Shown here piece by piece: positions 1 through 9,407 of a DNA stretch of 64,000 bases. The notes below the pieces were generated by a model. That model worked only from the letters and a program-made list of their open reading frames with translations, searched no databases and was not told where the DNA came from. Each line of letters begins with the position of its first letter. The first letter of the stretch is position 1. Where the stretch lies: the NCBI RefSeq assembly GCF_004010055.1, contig NZ_RQVT01000001.1, positions 62,001-126,000 of the forward strand, given 5' to 3'. This stretch comes from Psychroflexus aestuariivivens. Lineage in GTDB: Bacteria > Bacteroidota > Bacteroidia > Flavobacteriales > Flavobacteriaceae. Both the position numbers and the translations under genes were made by a program.

Positions 1-628
1 GGTTTTTCTCTTCTTTTTTCTTTGGGATTAAGCGTATTCCTATAAATAACATGTAAAGTATGCCTACAACAAGAAATATTAGTCCTATTGGAGTAAGTTG
101 AAACATAGAAATAGGCTCCAGATTTTCTTTTTCAGCAATGCCGCTGACCAAAATATTTGTTGAAGTTCCCACCAAAGTGCAAGTCCCACCAAAGATGGAA
201 GCAAAAGACAAAGGGATAAGTAGCTTGTTAGGCGGATAACCAGAAGAATTAGCAATCTTTATGACTACCGGAATAAAAACAGCGACAACTGGAGTATTAT
301 TAATAAAAGCAGATATTACGGCGATGAGAATCATCATTAAAATCATTCCCTGATTGAAATTATTCTCAAATACTTTAGATAATTTTTGTGCCAGAAATTG
401 TAATGCACCAGTTTGAAGCATCGCGGCACTCAGGGCAAACATAAAAGCTACCGTGATAGTCGCATTGTTACTAAAACCTTCGACGCCTTGCTGTGGGGTT
501 ATTACACCTGTTATCACTAAAGCAACTATAATTAGAAGTGCTACCAAATCTACACGAATAACTTCGGTAGCAAAGAGAACCATTGCTCCAGCAATTACGC
601 ACAAGGTTATAATCACGTCTACCGTCAT
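1..628 (-). CDS. SLC13/DASS-type permease, N-terminal part (3' end outside window)
   Basis: Translating the reverse strand from ATG at 628 gives 209 residues open to the window edge. The sequence is a strongly hydrophobic membrane protein. It starts MTVDVIITLCVIAGAMVLFA and contains SNNATITVAFMFALSAAML and INNTPVVAVFIPVV, the hairpin-loop type motifs of SLC13 (divalent anion:sodium symporter) permeases. A short basic stretch (RLIPKKKEEK) follows the last visible helix, where many homologues carry TrkA-C domains, but that part is outside. The substrate (sulfate, dicarboxylate or other anion) cannot be told from this half. No co-directional gene is close upstream, so it probably has its own promoter in 629-905. 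Confidence 0.8.
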   Translation of the reverse strand, partial: MTVDVIITLCVIAGAMVLFATEVIRVDLVALLIIVALVITGVITPQQGVEGFSNNATITVAFMFALSAAMLQTGALQFLAQKLSKVFENNFNQGMILMMILIAVISAFINNTPVVAVFIPVVIKIANSSGYPPNKLLIPLSFASIFGGTCTLVGTSTNILVSGIAEKENLEPISMFQLTPIGLIFLVVGILYMLFIGIRLIPKKKEEKN

Positions 629-737
629 TATTTATTTTAAATTTTTAGCATCTGAAACTTATGTTCAATAAGTGTTTCAACTTTTCAAGCGTTATTTTCT
701 GTGACTTTTTAAAGATAAAAGTTTTTTATAAACTTTT

Positions 738-745
738 CAAAAGTA
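738..745 (-). promoter_or_regulatory. possible -7 element for the SLC13 permease gene
   Basis: The reverse strand reads TACTTTTG, a match to the Bacteroidota -7 consensus TAnnTTTG, 110 bases before the start codon. No TTG -33 box at the right distance is visible, so this is weak. Confidence 0.25.
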
Positions 746-905
746 TAAGTTATTGATTAAGCTTTGAAAAAAAATATTTTACTGATTTTATTGTAAAAAA
801 ATCACAAATACAAACAGAAAAAAGTAGGTTTTTGAGTTTTTATCTAATAAAAATTGATAATTCCCGAGATGAAAAATTTATAGTTATTAAATTAAATTTC
901 AAATT

Positions 906-3713
906 TTAATACCACTTGCGCTTGAATAACTTCAAGAGCGTTGAAATATCCAAAGTCACGACAAATCTTATTTTTTCATCATAATTTCCGTTGCCGAATT
1001 CCCAGCCATTACTAGAATACATAGGGAAATATAGTTCAAAATAATCTTCAACAAAATTCAATCTTATTCCAGAATCATAAACAAATTGCGGACTTGTCGA
1101 GCTGTTGCTGAAAACGCCAGCATCTCCATAAGCAAAAATCCAGTTCCATATCGTCGTACTCACATTGGTCGATAAAAGCCATTCATCTGCAAATCTTTGG
1201 TCAAATTGCGACTTAAAGCCACCTTCTGCCATAATAAATTGCTGACTAAATAGACCACTAGATTCGCTTCTTCCATAATAATTATAATCGAATAAGTAAT
1301 CTGTAGGACGATCTAAAGCATAACTAAAATAATTTGAATCTTGAGTGTCATTATACAAAAATAAACCTGCAAAAATACGCATATTTATTTGCCGGTTGTT
1401 GTTGAAAAGTTTTCTGAAATGCATAGTTCCAGAGACTTTACTGAATTTTTTTGCAATTTGGTAGTCTAAATATGTTGTAAAAAAACGGTCTAAATTTTTA
1501 TTCTGAAAAGTATAACGGATATTGAAAATATTGTAATTCGGTTCATCTGTTTCCACCAAAGGACTTTCATCTTGATCAACGTTTACCGTCCTTAAACTTA
1601 AACCATGTCTTCGATTATCTCGCAAATCTTCAGGACGATAAGTCATACTTAAATATCCAGAATATCTGTTGTAAAACAAATCTTCATCATAAGAATATCG
1701 AGATCCACTTAAGCCGTAACTTAATGCAAACATCTCTTCATTCTTATAAAAATGTGTGTAACTCACAGAACCATCACCAACCAAAGTCTGACTTCTTAAT
1801 CCATATTTTGGTGTCATTTTGTATTCAAATTGCTTTGGTAAAATTGAACTATTATAAAATTTTGGACCAAGAGCAATACCATCATACAGGTTGTATGTGA
1901 ATTCAGGAATTAAAAACAATTGGTTGTATTTTGGATCTTCAATATCATCAATTATTCTAAACTGAAGTGGTTTGTTTAGTATTTTCCCTCGACTTTTGAA
2001 ATTATTTCTTTGATTGAACTCCGGAATAATCTGTTCATAATTTACAGCTAACCGATCGCTATCCAAATCTTTAAGTTTGACTATTGTATCTTTTTCAAAT
2101 GCATCTACCCAAGTTTTAGACAACACAATTTTATCTTTAATTTGATAAACAGCAACGGGCATTGCATTTTGAGTTTTGTTTAAAATTCTCACAGAAATGG
2201 AATCATCATCAGTTTTGATGTAATCAATTGTAAAATCAATATCTTTTTTGCTACCGAGATAATTTTCGGTAAACCAACTGATTTCTTTTTGACTTTGTTT
2301 TTGAAGAATTTCGAAAAAATCTTTAGGATCAGAAAATTTTGCATGATAAGTTTCAAAATAAATTTTTAAACTTTCATCAACAACATTTTTTCCAAGATAA
2401 TCTTCCAAATATTTAAAACCGATGCCACCTTTATAGGGGTTTGATAATTTTTGATTGAACTTCAACAAACTGTCTTGTGGGAAATCTACAGGTTGACCCA
2501 AATTCTGTCGAATCATCGTTTCATGAATAAACTGGTAGCGATCATTGAATTTTAACTCTGCTGCATGAAACCATTTTACACCATAAAAATCTGCGAAACT
2601 TCCTAAAAGTTTGACTTCAGGATAATATTTTTCGACATAATCCATCATGATTTTTACTAAGATAGCATCCAAAAACCATTGATTTTCGCGTGTGTTAATT
2701 AGTAATGATTTTCTTAAAAATTGATCTGCCGTTGTTTTTAAAAGTTTGATATCAAACTGAAATCCGTCGGGAAAAGGCCGAATGAAATCCGGTAATTGAT
2801 TCAAACCATACACAGGAGAATTCAGGTAATCCTCTTCAGAAATTAAAATTTCTTCAAAACTGAAATCACCCATTTCCTCTTTTAGAAAAAATACAATCCT
2901 ATCTGTGATTAAAGCTTCTATCTCAGGGCGTAAACCTTCAGAAATCATACTGGATTTCACATCAACCAAATCTGTTTTGGTGGTTTTAAATTTCTCAATT
3001 CTAGTCACGTACAAATCAGAACCAATGTGATTATCCGCTTGTAATCTAAAGGTTTTATAATCAAATGCTTGCGACTCAACTTCACTTTGCATTAAAGTAG
3101 AAGTTACTTTGTATTGGTTTGGTACAGAAATTTTCAGATCATAATTTAGTTTTTGAAAAGGGAAATCATTCAAATTTTTATGACTGTAAATAATCCAATC
3201 TTCTTTGTAAATTGCTGGCTTAATCAACCATTCTTTTAGAATTAATTCACGTTGTAGCCATCCAAATCCAGTAAATTTTGCATCAGGAATTATGAGTTTA
3301 TAATCTAAATTTAATACGATAGATTCACCTGGTTCCAATTTTTTTTTCAATTCAACTTTAATAATATCTGGTTGGTTTTCAACACGACTCCAGTTGGATT
3401 GAATGCCGTTAATATTTAGCTTTTCTATAGTCGTTCCACCACGTTCCTGATCTGTAGCAAAGTGAAATTTTCTCACGTATTCCTGAGCATATCTTTTTCC
3501 GAGTGGACTATTTTTATCTGAGAAAGCATTAATCCAGTCGTATAGATAAACTTCGCTTAATGCAGTTTCAGTATTGTTTTTGAACACAATATTTTGTGAA
3601 ACCTCCAGGCTTTTCAAATTTTCGGTAGCTTTTATTTCGGCTGAAATATCATGTTGAGCGAAACCCAACATACTAAAACAACAACAAGCTATAACAACTA
3701 AATATTTTATCAA
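906..3713 (-). CDS. gluzincin-like (M1 fold) protein with lost catalytic motif, fused to outer-membrane beta-barrel
   Basis: A 935-residue exported protein with a signal peptide ending near FAQ20. Residues about 20-540 resemble M1 aminopeptidases, including the WFLDAILVKIMMDYVEKYYP stretch (346-365) that corresponds to the WLnEGfA..y region of active enzymes. The zinc motif HExxH is replaced by TADQF (about 328-332), and the following Glu is also missing, so hydrolysis is unlikely. From about 610 to the C-terminal aromatic-rich end (FKRKWY) the sequence looks like an outer-membrane beta-barrel with alternating polar and aromatic strands. The start is TTG: it overlaps the stop of the upstream nuclease gene by 3 bases, and no ATG would keep the signal peptide. 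The two genes are probably translationally coupled. Function unknown; a scaffold or binding role is inference. Confidence 0.7.
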   Translation of the reverse strand: MIKYLVVIACCCFSMLGFAQHDISAEIKATENLKSLEVSQNIVFKNNTETALSEVYLYDWINAFSDKNSPLGKRYAQEYVRKFHFATDQERGGTTIEKLNINGIQSNWSRVENQPDIIKVELKKKLEPGESIVLNLDYKLIIPDAKFTGFGWLQRELILKEWLIKPAIYKEDWIIYSHKNLNDFPFQKLNYDLKISVPNQYKVTSTLMQSEVESQAFDYKTFRLQADNHIGSDLYVTRIEKFKTTKTDLVDVKSSMISEGLRPEIEALITDRIVFFLKEEMGDFSFEEILISEEDYLNSPVYGLNQLPDFIRPFPDGFQFDIKLLKTTADQFLRKSLLINTRENQWFLDAILVKIMMDYVEKYYPEVKLLGSFADFYGVKWFHAAELKFNDRYQFIHETMIRQNLGQPVDFPQDSLLKFNQKLSNPYKGGIGFKYLEDYLGKNVVDESLKIYFETYHAKFSDPKDFFEILQKQSQKEISWFTENYLGSKKDIDFTIDYIKTDDDSISVRILNKTQNAMPVAVYQIKDKIVLSKTWVDAFEKDTIVKLKDLDSDRLAVNYEQIIPEFNQRNNFKSRGKILNKPLQFRIIDDIEDPKYNQLFLIPEFTYNLYDGIALGPKFYNSSILPKQFEYKMTPKYGLRSQTLVGDGSVSYTHFYKNEEMFALSYGLSGSRYSYDEDLFYNRYSGYLSMTYRPEDLRDNRRHGLSLRTVNVDQDESPLVETDEPNYNIFNIRYTFQNKNLDRFFTTYLDYQIAKKFSKVSGTMHFRKLFNNNRQINMRIFAGLFLYNDTQDSNYFSYALDRPTDYLFDYNYYGRSESSGLFSQQFIMAEGGFKSQFDQRFADEWLLSTNVSTTIWNWIFAYGDAGVFSNSSTSPQFVYDSGIRLNFVEDYFELYFPMYSSNGWEFGNGNYDEKIRFVVTLDISTLLKLFKRKWY

Positions 3714-4942
3714 TTTGATTTTAAGAATTTTAATGCGTGATTTACTCCTTCAAGTTTCAGAAAATATACCCCAACGGAGTATTCTGAAACATCAACTTCT
3801 ACATGTTTTGCTATAACGCTACTTTGGTGAATTTCTTGTCCTAAAGCATTATAAATGCTAAATTTTTTATTCTGAACATTGGTATTGAAGTTCAAAGCTA
3901 AAATATCCTGAACGATATTTCCATTCGAAAATGAAATTAAATCTTCTATGTCAAAATCTTTTGATTTTAGAAAATTTTCATCGATTTCTAAAGACATTAC
4001 TACTGGCAAGTGATCACTCATAAGATAGAGTAAATTTCTCAAATTTTGGTTGTATGCACCATAACAATCATTGTCACTTATATTATCATTGAAGCAATTG
4101 CCATTGTTGCCAAATGCCGCATAAGAATTTTCGACATATCGAATTGGGTTATTCTGATTTTTGAGATTATCTGAAATAAAAATAAAATCAAAACGATCAT
4201 CCAAACCGCCACCAGCACCAAAATCATCAAAATCATCATTGCTACTTCTTGTACTTTGCGTGTGGACTTGGGCAAATTGCGAATTGTTATTCCAAGCACC
4301 AATTTCATCGATTGGGTCAAGAAAATTAATATCTTCAGTGCCTGAGGTAATCACCTGAAAAGCCGGTTCTAGTGCTGAATACAAATTGAAGTCTCCTCCA
4401 AAAATAATATTAGAATCTGCTGGTAAAGTCTCAACATAGTTTATAAATTGATTGGCTTCAAACAAGCGTTGTTGTTCATTTGAAAAACCCTGAGCGGCTT
4501 TGAAATGCGCTACAAAAACATCCAAAATCGTCTCTGAATTTGTATTCAATTGAAATTGATAATGGTTAATATCTCTAATATTGGTTTGGATGATTTCAGA
4601 ATCTACAAAAGTCAACTTATCGGCATCATAATAAACCAATTGATGAATTGTTGAAATTCCCGAAGTATTGAATTGAAATGGAACAGACTGAATATTTGCA
4701 GTTGTATAATTAAATGAATTTGTCAATATTTCGCCTCCATCCTGGGGAAGTTCTAGCTCACAAACCATAAAAATATCAGGCTCGTAATTGGCCAAAATAT
4801 CATTTAGGATTTCTGCTCTGTTTTCTGGTGGAGCAGTGGAGAAGTTGAGTAAATTATAAAACATAGTTTTGATATTCGTCTGTCCAAAAGACATTTGAAT
4901 ACCAAAACACAAAAAGGCAATAAAAAATAAGAATTTTTTCAT
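3710..4942 (-). CDS. secreted endonuclease/exonuclease/phosphatase-family protein with T9SS sorting tail
   Basis: A 410-residue protein with a signal peptide (cleavage near SFGQ21). The EEP fold follows: NLLNFS near the start, a Glu in MVCELELPQDGG (metal ligand position), GGDFNLYS with the catalytic Asp and Asn, DDRFDFIFIS, and SDHLPVVMSLE with the terminal Asp-His pair. The last 70 residues (about 340-410) have the pattern of a type A T9SS C-terminal domain (FSIYNALGQEI, GVYFLKLEG), so it should be secreted or surface-attached through the type IX system. A role in extracellular nucleic-acid degradation for phosphate or nucleotides is inferred. It lies 7 bases after the LOG gene and overlaps the next gene. 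Confidence 0.88.
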   Translation of the reverse strand: MKKFLFFIAFLCFGIQMSFGQTNIKTMFYNLLNFSTAPPENRAEILNDILANYEPDIFMVCELELPQDGGEILTNSFNYTTANIQSVPFQFNTSGISTIHQLVYYDADKLTFVDSEIIQTNIRDINHYQFQLNTNSETILDVFVAHFKAAQGFSNEQQRLFEANQFINYVETLPADSNIIFGGDFNLYSALEPAFQVITSGTEDINFLDPIDEIGAWNNNSQFAQVHTQSTRSSNDDFDDFGAGGGLDDRFDFIFISDNLKNQNNPIRYVENSYAAFGNNGNCFNDNISDNDCYGAYNQNLRNLLYLMSDHLPVVMSLEIDENFLKSKDFDIEDLISFSNGNIVQDILALNFNTNVQNKKFSIYNALGQEIHQSSVIAKHVEVDVSEYSVGVYFLKLEGVNHALKFLKSN

Positions 4943-4949
4943 TCAGGGA

Positions 4950-5636
4950 TTAAAAATTTGGACTTAAATCAAATTGATTGTAGAATTTATCTAAAATTTC
5001 AATCACTTCATCTTCATTATCAACAAGCTCAATTAATTTCAAATCATCTGAATTGACGGTTCCAAATTTTTCACTCATCGTCGCAATGATCCAATCCAAT
5101 AATCCAGTCCAATATTTTTTTCCTACTAAAATTATAGGAAACTTATCAATTTTTCCAGTTTGAATAAGTGTAATGGCTTCAAATAATTCATCTAAAGTAC
5201 CAAATCCACCAGGCATAACCACAAAACCTTGGGAATATTTCACAAACATAACTTTTCTGACAAAAAAGTAATCGAAATTCAAATTTTTGTCACGATCTAT
5301 ATACGGATTGTCATGCTGCTCAAATGGCAATTCAATATTCAATCCAACAGAGGTTCCACCTCCAATATTTGCACCTTTGTTTCCAGCTTCCATGATGCCT
5401 GGTCCGCCACCTGTAATGATACCATAACCTTGATCTACAATTTTATTAGCAACTTTCACAGCCAATTCATAAAATTTGTCGCCCGGGTTCATTCTAGCAG
5501 ATCCAAAAATAGAAACGCAAGGTCCGATTTGGCTCAAGCGTTCATAACCATCAACAAATTCGCTCATAATTTTAAAAAGCGCCCAAGAGTCGTTGGTTTT
5601 GATTTCATTCCAGTTTTTATTGTGTTTTTCTGTCAT
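4950..5636 (-). CDS. LOG-family protein (TIGR00730 Rossmann fold)
   Basis: 228 residues. Motifs are GGGPGIMEAGNKGA (about 75-88) and MPGGFGTLDELFEAI (about 141-155), the PGGxGTxxE active-site signature of the LOG/'lysine decarboxylase-like' family. Characterised members are cytokinin riboside 5'-monophosphate phosphoribohydrolases that release the base from nucleoside monophosphates; the old lysine decarboxylase label is wrong for this family. The N-terminal 25 residues before the Rossmann core are typical of the Bacteroidota subgroup. It begins 2 bases after the uvrA stop and probably shares its transcript. The physiological substrate is not predictable from sequence. Confidence 0.88.
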   Translation of the reverse strand: MTEKHNKNWNEIKTNDSWALFKIMSEFVDGYERLSQIGPCVSIFGSARMNPGDKFYELAVKVANKIVDQGYGIITGGGPGIMEAGNKGANIGGGTSVGLNIELPFEQHDNPYIDRDKNLNFDYFFVRKVMFVKYSQGFVVMPGGFGTLDELFEAITLIQTGKIDKFPIILVGKKYWTGLLDWIIATMSEKFGTVNSDDLKLIELVDNEDEVIEILDKFYNQFDLSPNF

Positions 5637-5638
5637 TT

Positions 5639-8479
5639 TTATAAGTTTAATTCTTTTTGTAAAAATTTTGCAGTATAACTTTTTTCATCTTTAGCTACTT
5701 TTTCTGGTGTACCTTTGGCAACAAGCTGTCCGCCTTTTTTACCACCTTCGTAACCAATATCGAAAATATAATCAGCAAGTTTGATGACGTCCATATTATG
5801 TTCAATAATCATAACGGTGTTACCTTTTTCAACCAGTTTTTCTAAAACGCCCATCAAAACATTGATGTCTTCAAAATGGAGTCCAGTTGTAGGTTCATCT
5901 AAAATATAAAACGTATTTCCAGTACTGATTTTCGATAATTCTGTGGCGAGTTTTATGCGCTGAGCTTCACCACCTGACAATGTCGTGCTTTGCTGCCCAA
6001 GAGTGATGTAGCCCAAACCAACATCTTGAATGGTTTTCAGTTTTCTATAAATTTTCGGGATCGGTTCAAAGAAACTTGTCGCTTCATCGATTGTCATTTC
6101 CAAAACATCACTGATGGATTTTCCTTTGTATCGAATTTCTAAAGTTTCCCTGTTAAATCGTTTTCCCATACAAGTTTCGCATTCGACATGAACATCTGGC
6201 AGAAAATTCATTTCTATAACTCTCAATCCAGCGCCACCACAAGTTTCGCAACGTCCACCTTTTACATTGAAACTGAATCTACCAGGTTTGTAACCACGAA
6301 TCTGTGCTTCTGGAGTTTTGGTAAACAAAGTTCTGATTTCTCCAAAAACGCCAGTGTATGTCGCTGGATTCGATCTTGGGGTACGACCAATTGGTGATTG
6401 GTTGATGTCGATGACTTTGTCTAAATGTTTTAAACCTCGAATACCTTTGTATGGCAAAGGTTCTTTAACACCGTTGAAAAAATGATTGTTTAATATCGGA
6501 TACAAAGTTTTATTTATAAGTGTAGATTTTCCACTACCAGAAACGCCTGTGACAACAACTAATTTACCCAAAGGAATTTTAATGGAAACCTCTTTTAAAT
6601 TATTTCCACTTGCTCCAAGTAAATGCAAATGCTTGCCGTTACCTTTCCGTCTTTTCTTTGGAATCGCTATGGTTTTTTTCCCTGAAAGATAATCTGCAGT
6701 CAATGTTTGATGTTTCAGAATATCTTTAGGTTTTCCTTCACTAATGATTTTTCCACCGTTTTTTCCAGCAAAAGGACCGATATCAATCACGTGGTCAGCG
6801 CGTTCAATCATGTCTTTGTCGTGTTCAACTACGATAATAGAATTGCCTACGTCACGCAGTGATATCAAGGAATTGATTAGCTTTTCGTTGTCTCTTTGGT
6901 GCAAACCAATGCTTGGTTCGTCTAAAATATATAGGACACCAACCAATTGAGAACCGATTTGTGTTGCTAATCGAATTCGTTGTGCTTCACCACCTGAAAG
7001 CGTTTTGGAACCTCGATTCAGATTCAAATAATTCAATCCTACGTCTGCTAAAAAGGACAAACGTGTTTTTATTTCTTTGATGATTTCTTCTCCGATTTTT
7101 TGCTCGTTTTTCGACAATCTTTTGGTAAGATTTTCAAAGAATGTTAGCAATTCATCAATATCCATATTGATGATGTCGGCAATACTACTTTCATCGACTT
7201 TGTAGTACAAAGCTTCTTTGTTCAGGCGACTGCCTTGGCAAGTTTCGCAAGGCTTTTTGTCCATATATTTTTTAGCCCAACGTTTTAAAGATGCAGAAGA
7301 TTCTTTCTGGTGAAATGTCGTTGAAATAAATTCTGCTACGCCTTCAAAATTATAGCTGAAACTTTTACTGACTTTAGATGTTTCACTAAATTTTTTGAAA
7401 CTAGCATTACCGCCATATAAAATTACATCCATCGCTTCTTTTGGAATGGATTCTATCGGATCATTCAAGTCAAATTCAAAATGTTCTGCAATGGCACGTA
7501 ATTGCTTGAAAACCCAGTTATTTTTCTTTTCCTTGCCGTGAGGTTCTAGACCGCCAGATTTTATTGAAAGTGAGAGGTCTGGAATTATACGATCCACATT
7601 GATTTCGTAAACTTCACCAAGTCCATTGCATTTTGGACAAGCACCTTTTGGCGAGTTAAATGAAAAGTTATTGGGTTCTGGATTTGGGTATGAAATTCCA
7701 GTAGTTGGACACATTAAATTTCGACTAAAAAATTTAGGTTGATCTGATTCATGATCCAAAATCATCAACACATTGTCACCATGTTTCATTGCAGTGTCAA
7801 TGCTTTCTTCTAAGCGTTTATGTGTGTTTTTGTCTTGTGTAATTTTTAACCGATCGATGACAATTTCAATGTCATGGATTTTGTAACGATCGATTTTCAT
7901 TCCTTTTTCAATATCACGAATTTCACCGTCAACTCTAACTTTCACAAAACCTTGTTTGGCGATTTGTTCAAACAATTCTCGATAATGACCTTTTCTGGAC
8001 CTGACAATCGGAGCTAAAATATTGACTTTTCGATTTTCAAACTCATTAATTATTTTAGATTGAATTTGACTATCGCTATAACTGACCATTTTTTCTCCAG
8101 TTTTGTAGCTGAAAGCCGTGCCAATTCTTGCAAACATCAATCTGATAAAATCGTAAACTTCTGTAATTGTACCAACGGTACTTCGCGGACTTTTAGAAGT
8201 TGTTTTTTGTTCAATAGCAATGACAGGGGATAAGCCTTCAATTTTATCGACATCTGGACGTTCCAATCCACCTAAAAATTGTCTGGCGTAAGCAGAGAAA
8301 GTTTCGATATAGCGTCTTTGGCCTTCAGCATAAATGGTGTCGAAAGCCAAAGAAGATTTTCCTGAGCCAGATAAACCAGTGATAACAACAAGCTTATTTC
8401 TAGGAATCCTGACGTCAATATTTTTTAAATTATGGACGCGAGCTCCCAGAACTTTAATGTATTCTTCGTTTTTTTTCAT
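5639..8479 (-). CDS. uvrA: excinuclease ABC subunit UvrA
   Basis: A 946-residue DNA-damage recognition ATPase of nucleotide excision repair. Two ABC modules are visible: Walker [11 protein letters not shown] (about 35-44) with signature [12 protein letters not shown], and Walker [11 protein letters not shown] with signature [12 protein letters not shown]. Each module ends in a LDEP Walker B. CxxC zinc-binding pairs ([30 protein letters not shown]) are in place. A TTG codon at 8497 would add six residues, but it is the TTG of the TAAATTTG promoter element, so ATG 8479 is preferred; the usual UvrA N-terminus (short lead, then [12 protein letters not shown]) fits. First gene of a run with LOG, nuclease and the gluzincin-like gene downstream. 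Confidence 0.98.
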   Translation of the reverse strand: MKKNEEYIKVLGARVHNLKNIDVRIPRNKLVVITGLSGSGKSSLAFDTIYAEGQRRYIETFSAYARQFLGGLERPDVDKIEGLSPVIAIEQKTTSKSPRSTVGTITEVYDFIRLMFARIGTAFSYKTGEKMVSYSDSQIQSKIINEFENRKVNILAPIVRSRKGHYRELFEQIAKQGFVKVRVDGEIRDIEKGMKIDRYKIHDIEIVIDRLKITQDKNTHKRLEESIDTAMKHGDNVLMILDHESDQPKFFSRNLMCPTTGISYPNPEPNNFSFNSPKGACPKCNGLGEVYEINVDRIIPDLSLSIKSGGLEPHGKEKKNNWVFKQLRAIAEHFEFDLNDPIESIPKEAMDVILYGGNASFKKFSETSKVSKSFSYNFEGVAEFISTTFHQKESSASLKRWAKKYMDKKPCETCQGSRLNKEALYYKVDESSIADIINMDIDELLTFFENLTKRLSKNEQKIGEEIIKEIKTRLSFLADVGLNYLNLNRGSKTLSGGEAQRIRLATQIGSQLVGVLYILDEPSIGLHQRDNEKLINSLISLRDVGNSIIVVEHDKDMIERADHVIDIGPFAGKNGGKIISEGKPKDILKHQTLTADYLSGKKTIAIPKKRRKGNGKHLHLLGASGNNLKEVSIKIPLGKLVVVTGVSGSGKSTLINKTLYPILNNHFFNGVKEPLPYKGIRGLKHLDKVIDINQSPIGRTPRSNPATYTGVFGEIRTLFTKTPEAQIRGYKPGRFSFNVKGGRCETCGGAGLRVIEMNFLPDVHVECETCMGKRFNRETLEIRYKGKSISDVLEMTIDEATSFFEPIPKIYRKLKTIQDVGLGYITLGQQSTTLSGGEAQRIKLATELSKISTGNTFYILDEPTTGLHFEDINVLMGVLEKLVEKGNTVMIIEHNMDVIKLADYIFDIGYEGGKKGGQLVAKGTPEKVAKDEKSYTAKFLQKELNL

Positions 8480-8494
8480 AGCAATTTCAGCTTG

Positions 8495-8502
8495 CAAATT
8501 TA
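8495..8502 (-). promoter_or_regulatory. -7 promoter element for uvrA
   Basis: The reverse strand reads TAAATTTG, a full match to TAnnTTTG, 15 bases before ATG 8479. Transcription would start near 8489, giving a leader of about 10 bases and excluding the TTG at 8497 as start codon. Confidence 0.55.
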
Positions 8503-8624
8503 GGTAAAGAAAATGAGATTTTCACTCATTATATAATTTGCTTGGAGTTTGTTTAAGCAGAGATGAAGCTTAATAGAAAACGCGATAGGATGTAATTTTT
8601 TTAAATCAAAAAATAGATGAAAAT

Positions 8625-9326
8625 TTATTTATACTTGATCCATCTTTCTTGAATGTATTCGCCTTTAGAGCTTTTACCATCATGGTGCCAAATATCACCT
8701 TCGATATTTTTTCTGAATTCTAAAGTGACTCCAGTCATAGATTGATTTTTTGAAAAGAATTTGATGTGTTCTTGATGTTTATCGTCTAAAGAAGTCCATT
8801 TTCCGCCACTTGAACCAAAAAATTCACCGGTTTGAGAATTGATAGCAATCACTTGATAGTAATTATCACTCAGCATTTTTATGGTTTTTCGTGGTTTGTA
8901 ACCTATAGTTTGCCATTTTGAATCTCTAAATACTTCATGAATTCTATAACAAGTTACATGTTCTTTTTTTGCTTCATCAATTTTCACCCAAGTTTCCTCA
9001 TGTCGAGAGTTTTTGTCTTTTATTTTTAAAGTATCATTTTTAATTTCATAGTTGAAATTGATATAAGTTCCAGCGAGTGAAGTTGACTCTGAATGGGTTT
9101 CAATATTTTCTATATAATCGAAATCGTTTTTGGTGAATGTGCCAGCAGAAGCTTCGATGAATTCTCCGTCTGATTCATCATAAGTTGCCGAAGTAAAATA
9201 ATGATTGCTGTATAATTTGATGGTTTTAAATTTAGAGTTATCTACTTTTTGCCATGCACCAGTAAGGTTTTGAGAAAAAGTAAGAGAATAAACTAGAAGC
9301 GTTAAAAGTAAAAAGGTAGTTTTCAT
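8625..9326 (-). CDS. secreted protein with two tandem copies of a lipocalin-like domain
   Basis: 233 residues with a signal peptide (MKTTFLLLTLLVYSLTFSQ). The mature part holds two homologous halves. Half 1 (about 21-117) starts LTGAWQKVDNSKFKTIKLYS and ends ETWVKID. Half 2 (about 130-233) starts SKWQTIGYKPRKTIKMLS and ends ERWIKYK. Shared positions include W-Q, the KTIK(L/M)-S step, a YDES/NSQTGEF turn and the final W-(V/I)K. The pattern (G-x-W start, beta-rich, ending in WxK) is that of small lipocalin-like domains common in Bacteroidota; I cannot name a family with certainty. A terminator of the upstream operon lies just before it, so it is probably transcribed alone. Function unknown. Confidence 0.7.
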   Translation of the reverse strand: MKTTFLLLTLLVYSLTFSQNLTGAWQKVDNSKFKTIKLYSNHYFTSATYDESDGEFIEASAGTFTKNDFDYIENIETHSESTSLAGTYINFNYEIKNDTLKIKDKNSRHEETWVKIDEAKKEHVTCYRIHEVFRDSKWQTIGYKPRKTIKMLSDNYYQVIAINSQTGEFFGSSGGKWTSLDDKHQEHIKFFSKNQSMTGVTLEFRKNIEGDIWHHDGKSSKGEYIQERWIKYK

Positions 9327-9352
9327 ATTTTGAAAGATTTATTTTAAAAACA

Positions 9353-9390
9353 AAAAATCCGTAGCAATATAATAAATGCTACGGATTTTT
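9353..9390 (-). terminator. intrinsic terminator of the beta-oxidation operon
   Basis: A perfect 14-bp stem (AAAAATCCGTAGCA with TGCTACGGATTTTT) with a 10-base loop, followed on the reverse strand by a T run. It lies between the acyl-CoA dehydrogenase stop (9408) and the next gene's start (9326), ending the leftward operon. Confidence 0.9.
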
Positions 9391-9407
9391 CTCAACCTAA
9401 ATTATAC

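Noticed and set aside
453-671. 72-codon open frame on the plus strand
   Set aside because: Antisense to the SLC13 permease, whose reverse-strand frame runs from 628 to the window edge with clear membrane motifs.
5229-5678. 149-codon open frame on the plus strand
   Set aside because: Antisense to the LOG gene and the uvrA end, both strongly supported; its product has no recognisable motif.
8495-8497. TTG as uvrA start codon, adding six residues
   Set aside because: The TTG belongs to a TAAATTTG promoter element; the ATG at 8479 gives the normal N-terminus. The same reasoning rejects TTG 44961-44963 (purL) and 57954-57956 (CvfB-like).
8512-8530. Hairpin AATGAG/CTCATT upstream of uvrA as terminator
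   Set aside because: Only six base pairs, A/T-rich and no T run; probably chance.
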